Assembly (NCBI GenBank): GCA_003439945.1
Contig: QVRM01004003.1
Span: forward strand, 695,501-759,500
Length of the DNA stretch: 64,000 nt
Reading direction: 5' to 3'
Origin: Dermanyssus gallinae
Taxonomy: Eukaryota > Arthropoda > Arachnida > Mesostigmata > Dermanyssidae
In this document: in pieces, positions 28,284 to 40,212 of the stretch
Position numbering within the stretch: position 1 is the stretch's first letter
Layout: each line of letters opens with the position of its first letter
Position numbers and translations under genes: made by a program
The notes under the pieces: generated by a model
The model's input: the letters and a program-made list of their open reading frames with translations, nothing else
The model's database searches: none
Told to the model about the DNA's origin: nothing

Positions 28284-28368
28284 TTATATATATATGTATA
28301 TGCATATTTGCATATATATATTTGTATATATATATATGTATATTTGTATATATATATATATATATGTG
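28284..28368. repeat. Imperfect TA/TG-rich microsatellite
   Basis: TATA with TGTA and TTTG interruptions. Confidence 0.85.
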
Positions 28369-29460
28369 TGGGGTGAGTCGACGAGTTAGAATGGTCAGAT
28401 GGCCAAAGAAGCATTATTTCTTGAGACTTGCACATGTGGGTAAACTTACTATACAGTTATGGTACGATATGCTTGGCAGGCGTGCACGGTGACATATCAC
28501 GTACCCGTTTATGACAATGACGGAACATATTCAACTAGACCAGACGAAGACCATTTCAGAAGTAAAGGAAGCGTTTCCACTTAAGTGTTAAGATCAACAG
28601 ACTGCCATCACCGAATGACATGTTAACCAAAGTGCAGAGCTTGTGAATTACCTGCCTGGTTCGTAGGCCAGGTGCACTCAAGGTTTCGAACGCAAGAGAG
28701 TAGAAGTTACTCTGCAAAGGTAGATTTAAACTAACATTGTTATTACTATTGCATGCCCAAAAAGAGGCCCTTCTGCTGCGATACTCAAGTGTCGTTCCAC
28801 TGGCCGTATGCCAAATGCGATTTTACTCAGGAAAGTGCTGCTAAGCGATATAATGAACCTACTAACAAAAAAGATCTTTCACTTTCACTTTTGTTGTTAC
28901 TAACAATAATAGTAATAGTGGTGCGACTGCTTGTACCTTCCCACGATGCATATCAGTGTATTTGTTTTAGCCTATGCAGGACATAGAATGTGTATGTTTG
29001 TATAAATTACTTCGAGAAATGTAGTTAGCCGTTAGTCTAGTTTTAATGGTAGCATTGTCGTCGTCGTTTTATAACTTCTCTAGTACTTGGATACCTATAT
29101 AACTTATGAAATTCTATCTCCGGCACAACTTTCTTTGCATAAACAGGTTAATTGTAAGTCGCGCTAACTAACCCGCGAATAAGTCCTGTGTCCCTAGTGT
29201 AGGCGAAAGGAAGACACACATATATATACACATTTGACACATTTGTATGCCTTTCGACAAGAGGCACATGTACGAAATTGGCTAATTTCCGTTTGCACGA
29301 CAGGAGCGAGCAACGACGAATTACAAATCTTAATTACGAATTAGTACTGTTTTCGATAACGCAGACGCCCACGCTATGTTATCCATCTACACGACTAATG
29401 AAACGACCAGCAACAACTTCGACAACTTAGCCAAACAAAAGTATTTAAATACGCAAACTT
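28369..29460. other. Unannotated stretch
   Basis: No gene or repeat family recognised. Confidence 0.5.
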
Positions 29461-29464
29461 ACGA

Positions 29465-29465
<1 letters not shown>

Positions 29466-29555
<90 letters not shown>
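29466..29555. repeat. (TA)n microsatellite
   Basis: About 90 bp of TA. Confidence 0.97.
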
Positions 29556-29556
<1 letters not shown>

Positions 29557-30146
29557 AAGAGCAGAATAGCTTTCAAACGTTGCTTGTCTGTCGCGTAAAC
29601 TACGACAATTACTATAATAAATAGGATTCATTCTAGTGTAATTAAGTGACATTCGTGATTCGTGACAATTATGTTAAGACTGTTTTTGCTGCTCTGTTAT
29701 AAATCTTCATTGCCAAGTTCTGGTCCGATGGCTGAGACGGGCGGGACGGAAACAAGTAAAGTTACATTGTAGATTTATCGCTTCTATTTTGCCCGTCTTC
29801 GATACCGACGTGTTTAACAAAACTCATATTTTTAAATTTGCCGAACTTTTAGTTTATACTCCGATTGTAAAAACACGGCTGAGAAAAGCCACATATAAGA
29901 TTGGGTTAATCAGAGTATTAATAAAGCTAACAGTAATACAGGCGACTAGTAATAAGGAACTGGCCAATTCGAATTGCACGTAAATCTCCAGAAAAATATG
30001 CCAGAGTCATTGCTGAACTGCACCAACTGCACCACTTTGTAGATAAGGGCACAGTTTTGCTCACGGCGCGATTATGCATTACAGTCTTCTCACCCCTTTT
30101 TGCCAACAAAAGTTAGGGTCATTGTTTGAACTCATCACCTCATATA

Positions 30147-30350
30147 CGAGGTCAGATCAAAAAATTCTGATACGTGTTTATAAAAATGTATTTAACCTTC
30201 CAAAATGTTTCTGTTTTCGTCAAAATAGCTCCTGCCCGCTGGAGTGCGTTTGCGCTACATTTTCCCCACTCTTTGAAACAGCTTTTAAAGGAATCGAGCT
30301 CTGAGCTCGAGAGAGAACTGCGAATTTTTCTTCTCTAAAAAAGCGTTGTC
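30147..30350 (-). mobile_element. Mariner 3' end: transposase C-terminus and terminal repeat
   Basis: The left edge TACGAGGTCAGATCAAAAAA is a mariner-like terminal inverted repeat next to TA. On the minus strand the sequence reads SFKSCFKEWGK, then a C ... GAYF-like stretch and ILEG before the terminal repeat, matching the mariner W-K-R ... YFEG C-terminus. The rest of the transposase and the other terminus are missing, so it is a truncated, dead copy. Confidence 0.65.
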
Positions 30351-31285
30351 GCTTCAAATTTGGCCTGTGTGTGTGTATTTGATAATTTGCGTTTGTAAGC
30401 AGGAGGCAAAGCGGAAGACCTTAGAGATTTCGGTTCAGGTTTTATAGTTTTAGAGTACTAGAACTTGCCGATCCGTCCTTGTACTTATAAACTAACCAAC
30501 TAGTAAATCCTATATAATGAAACAGGCATTACTTAATTCAGCTGAATAACGATACACAGTGCCCGTCGGAATGAAGAATGATCCTTGAAAGACTATTGCT
30601 GCTTAGCTACGTGGACTGATTGCTATTACCAGAGTGTCGAGTAATTAGACATTGGGACTGCAGAGGTCACGGCATTACGAAACACACAGCGCATCTAGTG
30701 ATTAATTTGTGCCAAGGTGAAAATCCGTGGCTTGATATATTTGACGACTCCTCCGCTGCCTTTGTATTGACCTCTTACTCACAGGCTTGCGCGGTCGATC
30801 AGGTCTCCTCATAAAAAATTAAATTATTTTCAGCTTCTGTTTATTTCAAGTTAAGCTTATACAGTTTTCGATGGGATGCGGGGTAAGGAGACATGACTGG
30901 TTTCTAGTGGCGTGGACCTTCACAACAGCGGCACACGCATGCAGACGAGTTTGTTTCCTGCAGTGAGAGGTACTCACCACACTTTCCAGTCAGTTCTCGA
31001 TTAAATCACCAAAAAAATACATACAACTAAACAAGGTATCCTCACCATCAACAGCAACATCAGCAGTAGCAACAACAGCAACAGACCGCGAAACAATTGC
31101 GAAACTACCGAGGTTGAACGAGGTTGGACATTTAAAAAACTCGTTACGGGCTTCAGAAAAAGCGCACAGTACCAGCATGAAGTCCTACTTGAACAGTTTA
31201 TAGATTGCCGAGTCCAGTAGAACAGCCGCGCTCCAACAGCGGCCGCTGGCGCTACTAGCAGGATCTCGCAATCGCTGTCCTCTCC
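30351..31285. other. Unannotated stretch
   Basis: Nothing recognised beyond a short CAA-rich segment near 31045-31085. Confidence 0.5.
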
Positions 31286-31289
31286 GCTT

Positions 31290-32790
31290 GCTCCACCAGT
31301 GGAACCTTCTCCGCACCCCAGCCACCGCTCTCGACTTAAAATGACTCGCAGCGTGTTGCGCAGGATTCCAAAGGAAGCGAGAATTCCTCTGCGCAGGCTC
31401 TTCCATCATCTGCTTAAAGACGTTATCTCAGAAAATAATGACGAAGCGAGCTGGACCGCATTGCTCACGCTCGTCCAGAAAGTCACCGCGTCGACAAGAA
31501 AACCCAGAGAGACCATAGCCTGGCCAGCGTGGTCAGGAAGAAGGCGGCCCTTTTCAAAGCCGCTTTCGCTTGCGTTGAGACCCAGAGTTAAGGTAAACGT
31601 AGGATGACGGTTGAAATATGTTCCTCCCATATCACGATTGGTATCTCCCCGTATCGGAGGAGCCGATTGGTAAACCGATGGCAAAGCATCCTCCTGCTTC
31701 TGCAGGGAACGTGGCACTACGATGTCTATCGGCTTGTTAAAGGTCGAGTCGTGCTCGGGCGACGATTTCGTAATGGCACTTCGCACCTGTCCATTTGATG
31801 CGGCGGGAGGACTCGTCGGCCACACGCCCGACTATCTGTAGGCCACAACAAAGTGCTGGCCAAACTCGCTAATGCATGCGACACGTGACGAGCAAGTTCT
31901 GGAGGCTGTGAGAAGAAGGTGGGCTACCGCCCTGGAAAAAACGGCGACCCATAGCCGTTAATTGCAGTCCGTGTACATTGTCCACAAAGACCTTGCTCAC
32001 CAGGTCGATGTGAAAGCTACCTGCAGTCACGGCAGACTGGGTACGCCACCGACAGTGGGGCGGAGATAATTATATGTACAGCTCGAAAACAACGATAAAC
32101 GAATTTATTGAGAACGACGGGAAATACTGCCTCTTAAAGTTCTATTTTAAAAACGCTTTGAACTTAAACAAACGAAGGCCCCTCTTGACAAAGGTTTTAA
32201 GTGCGCCCAGGTTCTCTATGCAATGATGCACTAGGCATACAGCAGGCCGACTTCCCTGATGTTTAGTGAGGTTGAAATTCCGTAATCAGTCTGTTGCCAG
32301 CAAGGGGAGTAGCGGACACGTTTGCGTTTAGCCTGCTTCTGAAGCCATGCTGAGTGGTTATCCACGCTCCAACAATAATATTGTAAACAATATTGTAAAT
32401 TTTATTTAACGAATATACTAGTAATTCTAACACCTGTACTAATCAATAATAATAATAATAAAAATCAGTGCGGGTGCGGAACATGCTGGTCACGCGTCTA
32501 TGTTGGCGGAAGCGAATACGTGCAGAAAGTATGCCAGTATTACTTACCCCCACGACTTTCGTCCACTGGCATTCGAGACATTAGGGGAACCTGGCCCGAA
32601 GACGCACAAACTTATTCAACGTGCCGGCAAGGCGCTCAATCGTTCGACAGGGGACACTAGAGCTGTCGAGTACCTGCACCAGAGACTATCGCTGGACATT
32701 TAGCGGGGTAACGCCGCCTCTGTGCGTGGAACTCTGCTAGACTGGACACGCCCGAACCTGGAGGATATGTGATGTTTTCACTTGATTTAT
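31290..32790 (+). pseudogene. Second LINE class, internally deleted polyprotein remnant
   Basis: Two parts of one retrotransposon polyprotein type lie in order. At 31360-31830: RIPKEARIPLRRLF and SWTALLTL, then VMALRTCPFDAAGG, the region preceding RT. At 32480-32781: the C-terminus with AGHASMLAEANT, RPLAFETLGEPGP, STGDTRAVEYLHQRLSLDI and, after an in-frame TAG, RGNAASVRGTLLDW. The catalytic RT between them is missing and frames are broken. The TLGxWGP and QRLSLxIQRGNAAS motifs are frequent at the C-terminus of one invertebrate LINE polyprotein class; I do not name the clade. Confidence 0.7.
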
Positions 32791-32839
32791 CCGGTGTTCA
32801 CGTTCATAATGAGTCAATTGTTGCCTCTGGCACATAAAC

Positions 32840-32840
32840 A

Positions 32841-32897
<57 letters not shown>
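32840..32897. repeat. (AAT)n microsatellite
   Basis: About 19 AAT units downstream of the LINE remnant. Confidence 0.95.
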
Positions 32898-32899
<2 letters not shown>

Positions 32900-33627
32900 A
32901 CCATTGTTTCCAAATAATTGTATAGTATAAATACTGAGGTCACTTGCGCCTCCAAAACCCTTTTATGATTTGCTCGGTGTGCAAGTTAATATGGACGTCT
33001 ATGGCGTATAGTTTCTGAAGCCAGCATGCTCTATAGAGGATACAGGAAGAATTGGCTATTCTTTATTTTCATCAACACACATTGTATTTTTACTGTGAAG
33101 GAGAGGAATACCTCAAATCCTGTTGCAGACGGCAACGACATTTGACTAAGTAGTCTCTACTTTTCGATTGCATTCACTTGTACCGCATTGCGTTTATTTT
33201 CACCATCTGGCTCCTGTGTCAAAATATATAGTCTATTTTAAGCAGCTAGGTCCTGGAATACTTTGGTCTTCGTTACACATACTCCCATGTTATTATTCCC
33301 ACGCAGCCCAGGTTTCACACACACACACACAGAGACGTTCGTTTCCACGCCGCTTATTGAGGGAATAATGAATATTGATAATGAGGCACTCACTGATTGC
33401 TTGTCTACTTCTAAGACGTTTAGACTAGTAGAGTGCAGCCAGTCTCGGATGCCATTGCCTGCACGTGTTGTGCCTGTGGACTAGCCGAACACGTACGTAG
33501 GCGTCAATCATATCGACAACGACGTCATCACGAACGTCATTATGCTTGAAGCATATGTGGCGTTCTCTTTTTGTACCCTATCGTTAACTACAGCTAGTAT
33601 TGTCGCTAACTACGTCTCGCCAGTCTG

Positions 33628-34255
33628 CGAAGAACTCGTTTCATTCGTTAGTTACCCAACTAGCTACCCGACTACACGTACACCCGCAAGTTTCTTACCA
33701 CGTCATGTAGTGAAAGTACGCGTAGCACCGGATAGGTTAACAACAAAGCTGGCCGCTTCAAATGGAATGGTTACACGAGCTATTATATAATATATTTCAC
33801 TCTTAAACTCTTTCACTCTCTCCGCCAATTAGAACTGTTTATCATGCTGCAGGTTCAACTGGTTTGGATTTGGACTATTTGTATTGTCTTCAACGGACAA
33901 AGGTAAATAATTGTCAAACATGCATGTATCGCTTTTTTTTTGTTAACCTTACTTCATTAGCCTCAATGTGGGACGGCTGCGTTACGTGAAGAATTCCGCG
34001 TCATCCGCGTGTCCACCGCTCGCTATAGGAAACCGTTGCCAAGTGAGCGTCGCTTATGCAACAACAGCTGTCTCCTCGACCAAGAGGCTCGACAAAGAGC
34101 AGCATACCAGCCTAGAACAGTCGACGAGGACAAAGTAATCAGAAATAGCATATTCGACCAGACGAAACTAATCACAGAAGGCTACGGGGCTAGCTGAAAA
34201 TATACTACATTTCAGATAGCCTTTCCTAGAATTAGCAGGCCAGCGCGTCAGCCAG
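33628..34255 (+). repeat. Tandem duplication, unit 1
   Basis: From TTTCATTCGTTAGTT to ATTAGCAGGCCAG...GCGTCAGC this aligns with 34690-35270 in collinear order. Both units are followed by TA-rich sequence. It contains a possible two-exon gene, listed separately. Confidence 0.8.
33844..34140 (+). pseudogene. Possible two-exon secreted peptide, unit-1 copy
   Basis: An ATG at 33844 opens a hydrophobic, signal-peptide-like segment (MLQVQLVWIWTICIVF) ending in a donor AG/GTAAAT at 33900. A pyrimidine-rich stretch leads to an acceptor ATTAG near 33960, in a phase that joins to SLNVGRLRYVKNS and then the RCQVSVAYATTAVSS segment, stopping near 34137. Relative to unit 2 an 8-nt length difference shifts the frame, so the conserved C-terminal part (RTVDEDK...EGYGAS, to 34195) is out of frame. 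No protein family was recognised. It could also be part of an unknown transposon. Confidence 0.35.
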
Positions 34256-34261
34256 CTTTCT

Positions 34262-34265
<4 letters not shown>

Positions 34266-34351
<86 letters not shown>
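34266..34351. repeat. (TA)n microsatellite
   Basis: About 86 bp of TA between the two duplicated units. Confidence 0.97.
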
Positions 34352-34355
<4 letters not shown>

Positions 34356-34689
34356 GTGTCTCTTCTTTTTTTGTTACCTTTGTCATAATACGTATCAGAT
34401 GCGCTCAATCCTCTGCTTTGACCCGTCCGCTTTTCCGTAGCTCCGTGCACCTTTGTGCCACGCGCTTCGGTCGATGCTTAAATAGAGCCACAGCCACTCA
34501 TGCATCTTGGAGCGTAGTTGAGCGCCACGCCATCATATAGAATCGCTGCGGGCGCTCCCAATCGTCCTATAATCTTATTTCCGATATTCATCGTAACCCT
34601 TCAACGAACCTTCTTTTTTGGAAATTTTGCAGTTGCTTCGATGTATCAGAGCCTCGACATTCGGGTATATCTGGTATATTATGGCTATG

Positions 34690-35270
34690 GAGAAACTGTT
34701 TCATTCGTTAGTTGCTCAACTAACTACCCACTTATACGCCCGCCTGTTTTTTAAACACAGGTAGTGAAACTACATGTAGTGCCGGGTAGGTGAAAAAGAT
34801 TGCCAGCCTCAAACGAACTGGCTACACGGTTTGTGTATCGCATTCGTAATAGATCCGCCCCAATTAGAACTGTTTAGTTTTGTGTTTCAGCTGGTTAATT
34901 TGGACTATTTTTATTATCGATGACACATAAAGATCAATAATAGACAGAAGATAGGTCTGTATCGCTTTTTTTTAGCCTTACTTCATCAGTCTCAACGGGG
35001 GACGGCTACGTAACGTGAAGGATTCCCATCAGCGTGTCCAGCTCGCCACAGGAGGCGGTTGCCAAATGACCGCCGCTTACGCAACAGCAGCTGTCTCATC
35101 CAACGGCTGGACAAAGAGGTACGGGCGTCGAACAGTTAGCGAGAACAAAGCAGTCATAAATAGCTCACTTGACAAGATGAGACAAATTACGGACGGCTAC
35201 GGAGTTAGCTGAAAATATACTTCAGATGGCCTTTCACGGAATTAGCAGGCCAGAGCGTCAGCTTGTTCCC
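34690..35270 (+). repeat. Tandem duplication, unit 2
   Basis: Diverged copy of 33628-34255, offset by about 1.06 kb. Confidence 0.8.
34988..35212 (+). pseudogene. Exon-like ORF in unit 2, paralogue of the unit-1 peptide
   Basis: After an acceptor-like TTCATCAG the frame SLNGGRLRNVKDS runs open through GGGCQMTAAYATAAVSS and RTVSENKAVINSSLDK to DGYGVS and TGA at 35212. The signal-peptide region seen in unit 1 is broken here: there is no ATG and there is an in-frame TGA. Amino-acid similarity to unit 1 in two segments suggests both descend from a translated sequence. Confidence 0.35.
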
Positions 35271-35284
35271 TGCTCTCGTCTTTC

Positions 35285-35513
35285 TCTAATATATATATAT
35301 ATATTTTTTTTTTATAATGGGGGGTTGGATAGTAATGCACAATCTTTTTTTATTTCTTTCGATCATAGCCGATTTTTAATTCACTCCGGCATTTACCTTG
35401 TTTTAAATTGGGAACAATGAAAACCAATTTAGGAATGGCCGGTCTGAGTCTCAAACCCAGGCCTCCCGACTGCAAGGCAAAAGCTTTTGCCACTAAGCCA
35501 TCTTACCAGCCAA
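35285..35513 (-). mobile_element. SINE family B, copy 2
   Basis: Read on the minus strand: GATGGCTTAGTGGCAAAAGC, TTGCCTTGCAGTCGGGAGG, B-box-like GGGTTTGAGACTC, CAAGGTAAATGCCGGAGTG, and an A run entering (TA)n at 35288-35303. Same order and tail as the 13-kb copy. Confidence 0.85.
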
Positions 35514-35799
35514 CGGACATATATATATAGGCGCGGTCACCGCCTGAGGGAGATGGTGGCGCACATGACGACATCGAAAGATGGTCCTTCCTTTTCTAAA
35601 CTAAAGAAAGGATAACACTTGATTCCATCGTAAAGGATAACCCTAGAGCGGGACAGGAGAAAAAATGTAGTCAAGTCTGATATTTATTACGTAGCTTGCT
35701 ATCACGAGGTCAACGCCGGTCGTTTTCTTCTTGCGTGGCAGGTACGTCGCCTCCTTCGAAAGGTAGGGGAAAATGCCTTTTCTTTCTTTCGCCTACACA

Positions 35800-36261
35800 A
35801 TTACTCTTTAATTCACTATGTTGAGGAAATTGCATTTAGGAGGATCAGAATCAGGAATTCCCTCCTTCGTCTTTATAGTCTCTTCACCCTATGCAGTACC
35901 CTCCTTAGAGCCCTGCTTTTCCAGAAACTGTACGGCGCGTTTAGACCTTCTCTTTCGGTTTATCAACTACAACATTTTCCAAAACCTTACTCATGGTGCC
36001 AATGAGGCATATGGGCCGTTAAGCTGAGGGTCCCGTCTTTCCCCCAAGTTTAACAATCAGAACAAGGCTAGCCCACTTCTACAGTTACCCCTATTTTTTA
36101 ACTGAGGTATCCGCCTCTGCGTAAGATACCCATTTTGCCTTCCGCTTAATTGCAATGTTTGGCTCATGCAACAGGCCTGTGGCCCCTCTCCGTCCTGTGT
36201 TATCAAGCACATCATGCGCCGCCTTACAGTAGTTAAGATTTACTTGAACTATCTTTAACAT
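35800..36261 (-). pseudogene. R1-clade LINE remnant with endonuclease start fused to RT start
   Basis: On the minus strand from 36261: MLKIVQVNLNYCKAAHDVL, the typical start of the R1-type endonuclease (VQINLNHCKAAxDLL), then about 60 residues later WASLVLIVKLGGKTGPSA and RPICLIGTMSKVLEN, the RT entry motif (SYRPICLLDTxGKVLE). Several hundred residues between them are missing, so a large internal deletion has joined the two. Stops and frameshifts are present. Confidence 0.75.
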
Positions 36262-36539
36262 TGGCCAGATGACAGACCTTTACCAACTATATTCCAGTAT
36301 TATCAACAATGTACCGTTTCATCGACCAATAGGTTAATTTTTTGTCGCCGCTGGGATTGCCGATGCTGGGTGGCAAGATGTCAAAGCCGGCTGTACTGCA
36401 CAGCTGGAAGAAGACTTATGATAATTCCCCTCATCTTCCGCCCGTCCTCAGTAAACGCGACCTAAACGTATTCCGTAATAGAGGGCTACTTGGGTCTTCA
36501 CTCTTACACGTGTTGCGCGATATGGGCGGTAATACGAGT

Positions 36540-36542
36540 GTA

Positions 36543-36586
<44 letters not shown>

Positions 36587-36592
36587 TATACT
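36540..36592. repeat. Palindromic TA tract with GTATAC ends
   Basis: GTATACTATATA and TATATAGTGTATAC flank the TA run, giving a near-perfect palindrome. Confidence 0.8.
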
Positions 36593-37665
36593 TTACACGT
36601 TCCTTACTTGTTCCACAACTAATAATTACGCCATCAGAGTGTGCAAGAAGGCATGGTGTGGTAGTCACTCGCTTGGACACATTTTCCCGAGATTATCGTG
36701 TGAAGTGCATCGTTGGGATGGTGCTGTAGAGGATGCCTACGACCGTAACTGATATCATAAACCACAAATTCAACCTTACCGATATATAATAAGTAGATGA
36801 CCAAAACATATTAATATTATTCGTATCTATATCATCTGGAAGATTTTACGGCAGTCTTCCAAAAGCTTTGTGGAGAAGACTGGTGAAGCTCTGCTTCGTA
36901 TCTACCTCTACAACCTGAGCACAAAACCCGCTTTCGCTCCACAAAATCGCTTTTCCCAAATCTTTATTAAAAACTCATATTAAGTCGCGTTTGGCCCTGA
37001 TAGAATGTAGGAGGTGATCGGGGTTCTCGGGAAAACTCCATACCGGCAGCCTGATTCTATATGTCGCAAGGATTGCAATGAAGCTGCAAGGGACAACAAA
37101 CGAGGCAAGGAAGTCGGAGTAGTGACTCGGTTGAAAAATCTTGCGATTTTCACTACACATGATTAAAACACCTTCACTTAATTAAATTATTGTACACCGT
37201 CGATCGAAATACAATTAAGCGGAAGCGTTGCGACACTTAAATGAGCCTTCAAACTGGAGGGCAAATACACGTGGTAGCGGGTCTAGGAATGAACAGTAGT
37301 TGTACTAACCAGTGGCATGTCTTATTTGTCATCAAGGGGTAGATGACCAAAATGGCGTTGACTAAAGCGTACGTGTGCTGAACGACCAGAAACTCAACAT
37401 TACGGTGACGGCTCCCTCTTTGAAAACGTCGAGCATCTTAAGGGAGGCCTTAGTTGTGCCAGTATATAGTAATGTACAACATCGGGGCAGCTCGGATAGG
37501 CTTGAATCGGTGCTGTCCGATTACTCGATTGAAACACCAGAGCCGTATGTCTTATATATCGCGAAGACTTTCTTCTCGCATCATACCTGTAATACAAATA
37601 TTATCCAGACAAGTATCGTGCTTAGTTCGGACTGTAAAGTCGACTGATTACAAGGTAAGCGGACC

Positions 37666-37670
<5 letters not shown>
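36593..37670. other. Unannotated stretch
   Basis: No gene or repeat family recognised. Confidence 0.5.

Positions 37671-37719
<49 letters not shown>
37671..37719. repeat. (TA)n microsatellite
   Basis: About 49 bp of TA. Confidence 0.95.
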
Positions 37720-37723
<4 letters not shown>

Positions 37724-37739
37724 TAGGATGTCCAAACGG

Positions 37740-38452
37740 ACAAAATGCAGCCACTTAACAGAGGTTCCTAACTTTTAGTGTAGTATGCAATCTTACTAGA
37801 GACGGCGCCCAACTTCAGCTGGAATCTGTGACGAACTGGATAATGGCCCACGGTCTTGATCTGGCGCCCCAAATGTCAGGGACTATTTTCATCACAGGTC
37901 ACAAGAGTATAAGGCGCGTCCGGTTGAAATTCCGGGGCCTTCTTATACCTAGCAGAAGGAGAGGCCAAGTATTTTGGCCCGTTACAGGGTGATGGGCTGG
38001 CCTCACGCCCATTCTTGACCAGAGATGTGGCCAACGTCGCACGGAACCTCGCTCTGATCTCATTTGTTAAAGGCGGGGCCGATAAGGCATAATGGGCCCT
38101 CCTAGCCACAGTGCCCGATCCACGACCTTCTACGCCGTCCTCGTTAGGGCCGACGTGTCACTGTGCACGGCAAGAAATCGGATGGCCTTACGAGGGGCTT
38201 AGCGCGACATGGTTCTCCGCTATGTTGTACAGTCTCAATTGAAACAGCGGTAGTAGTGGCTTGAATGCTTACGTGGGAGCGAATGCGCCCTGAACGAAGA
38301 CTTGAGCTTTGCCCTCGCGCGTAAGGCCACACAGACCGCCTAGATGATCATTCACGCCAGAGTGGGTCGTTAGAGTATGAGGCTCGCCTCCTAGGGACCG
38401 AAGTAGACCTGAAGACCTGCCACAAAATTCCGAACCTTGGGAGGTGGGCATG
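37740..38452 (-). other. Unclassified region with several overlapping minus-strand ORFs
   Basis: Three adjacent minus-strand frames of 60-77 codons have balanced composition, unlike the microsatellite ORFs. They may be a decayed retroelement gag or host exon. No motif was recognised. Confidence 0.2.
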
Positions 38453-38497
38453 AGTGCGGTTTATAGTGAGCGAAAGTTCCCATCCTATTATATAACA

Positions 38498-38500
<3 letters not shown>

Positions 38501-38539
<39 letters not shown>

Positions 38540-38612
38540 AGTCCGCAAAAGAAGTATACAGCCACTCATGTTTGCCACATAATATTTATTTATTATATCC
38601 ATTTGTGTAAAT

Positions 38613-38661
<49 letters not shown>
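38501..38661. repeat. Pair of (TA)n microsatellites
   Basis: TA runs at 38501-38535 and 38620-38661, separated by about 85 bp. Confidence 0.95.
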
Positions 38662-38663
<2 letters not shown>

Positions 38664-39396
38664 AAGAACGGTATTTCAATGTGTGAAATGTATTTAAAAT
38701 TATTTGTGCTATTGTTTGTGATTTCTTGCCATACTAATTCGATACAGGCCATACCTTAGACATACAGGCCTTAGGGAATAAATACAGACATACGTAATGA
38801 TACGTGGGATAACTCTATGTTTTCTTTGCGAGATGCCATTAACCAGTCCATACTTGTTGCGACAGAAGTCAAAATTAGAACGCGAGTCTTTTCTTTGATC
38901 AGCAGGGAAGCTTGCCGGCGCAAACACGGCCCATCAACCAATTTCCGATGCAGGCATAATATCTGGCACAAGCTATACTGTGCTACCCTATGCTACCATG
39001 ACAATGTATAAGCGTGCAACAGCAATTGGAGGACTCCGTAATGTTGAAAAGGGTTGCAGGTTGGCTACCTGTGAGAGAAGAGGTTTCCTGTGCGTGCAGT
39101 CCGGACCAATATTTCTTATAAATGTGATCTCATTACGATTCTATACTCACCACGGTATCAGTTCTGTAATCTCGTTCACAAAGACATAGGTGCATCATAG
39201 CCTAATTCCTGCCAGACCTTGTAAACAAAGCATTTGATAAGCAGTATTCGAAGCGACAAAAAACAGTTTAACTGGAAGCAGATGGGACGTGTAAACATTT
39301 ATTTCGTTTAAAAATGCAACATATATCGCTATTTTTAGAACCAATTTCGAGGTAGTATTACCGACAGTTGCGGGGGAGCAGGCGAAGCTGTGGCAA
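38662..39396. other. Unannotated stretch
   Basis: Nothing recognised. Confidence 0.5.
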
Positions 39397-39442
39397 CTTA
39401 ACCGCTAGGTAGTTTTCTCCTTAACCGCTAGGAAGTTTTCTC
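39397..39442. repeat. 23-bp tandem duplication
   Basis: CTTAACCGCTAGGTAGTTTTC at 39397 recurs with one change at 39420 (quoted to 20 bases: CTTAACCGCTAGGNAGTTTT). Confidence 0.85.
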
Positions 39443-39508
39443 CTAGCCTATCAACGGGGTGGGTTTCTCTTAGACATTAGCCTAACAATCAGGGTGAGCA
39501 GTTCTCAC

Positions 39509-39592
39509 GCCAAATGACAACTGTACTTGGCTTTCCAGTAGAGAACGCTACATAGGTCATCTAGTTCTATAGCAAGTATTGATATACGTGTA

Positions 39593-39625
<33 letters not shown>
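39509..39625 (+). repeat. Repeat family F, copy 1
   Basis: Begins GCCAAATGACAACTGT, continues GGCTTTCCAGTAGAGAACGC and ends in TACG/CA followed by (TA)n. Closely matches 40873-40985. Confidence 0.75.
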
Positions 39626-39628
<3 letters not shown>

Positions 39629-39867
39629 AAGTTCCAGGAAATTTCATGAGATGAGAATTCCAAGATGCTCGGTCCCATGAGCAAGAATGTCGAAATACCA
39701 CAGCGACCTTTGTAAAGACCTTTGTCGAACCAGAGTGGTGGCAGAAGATCTAAAGAAGAAACGGGTTCTTTCGCCACCAGCTTTCAGCTGCCTCCTACAG
39801 AGCACACGAGTTGTATGGTCGTTGCGCTTAGTCAGAAGCGTAGGGGTGCTTTGCGAGACAGATTGTT

Positions 39868-39922
39868 ATATATATATATAAATATATATATTTATATATA
39901 TAAATATATATATATATATATA
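39868..39922. repeat. (TA)n with AAA interruptions
   Basis: TA runs broken by TAAATA and TTTA, partly palindromic. Confidence 0.9.
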
Positions 39923-40198
39923 ACACTCTGTCATGCTTTGAGTTCCTATAGCTCACCATTCGCAGTGGCGTTTCCTTTGATAATGCCCAGCCTATTATTG
40001 TGTGTATTTCTGCGCGAATAGCTGACTAGGTAGGTCTACTTATGTGCGTATTAGGTTTTCAGTAGCAAGAACAAGGGATAAGGTGTAATTTAGGTGTCGA
40101 AAAAATACGCGCCTAATGCAACGACTGTTGCGACATGATCAAAGCTGAAACGTTATTGTGCTTGGCAGGAGTTAAACGGTGCAGCACTAACTAACTCC

Positions 40199-40212
40199 TA
40201 GAGTCGCTAGCT
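40199..40212 (+). repeat. Target-site duplication of SINE C (left)
   Basis: TAGAGTCGCTAGCT, repeated exactly at 40495-40508. Confidence 0.9.
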
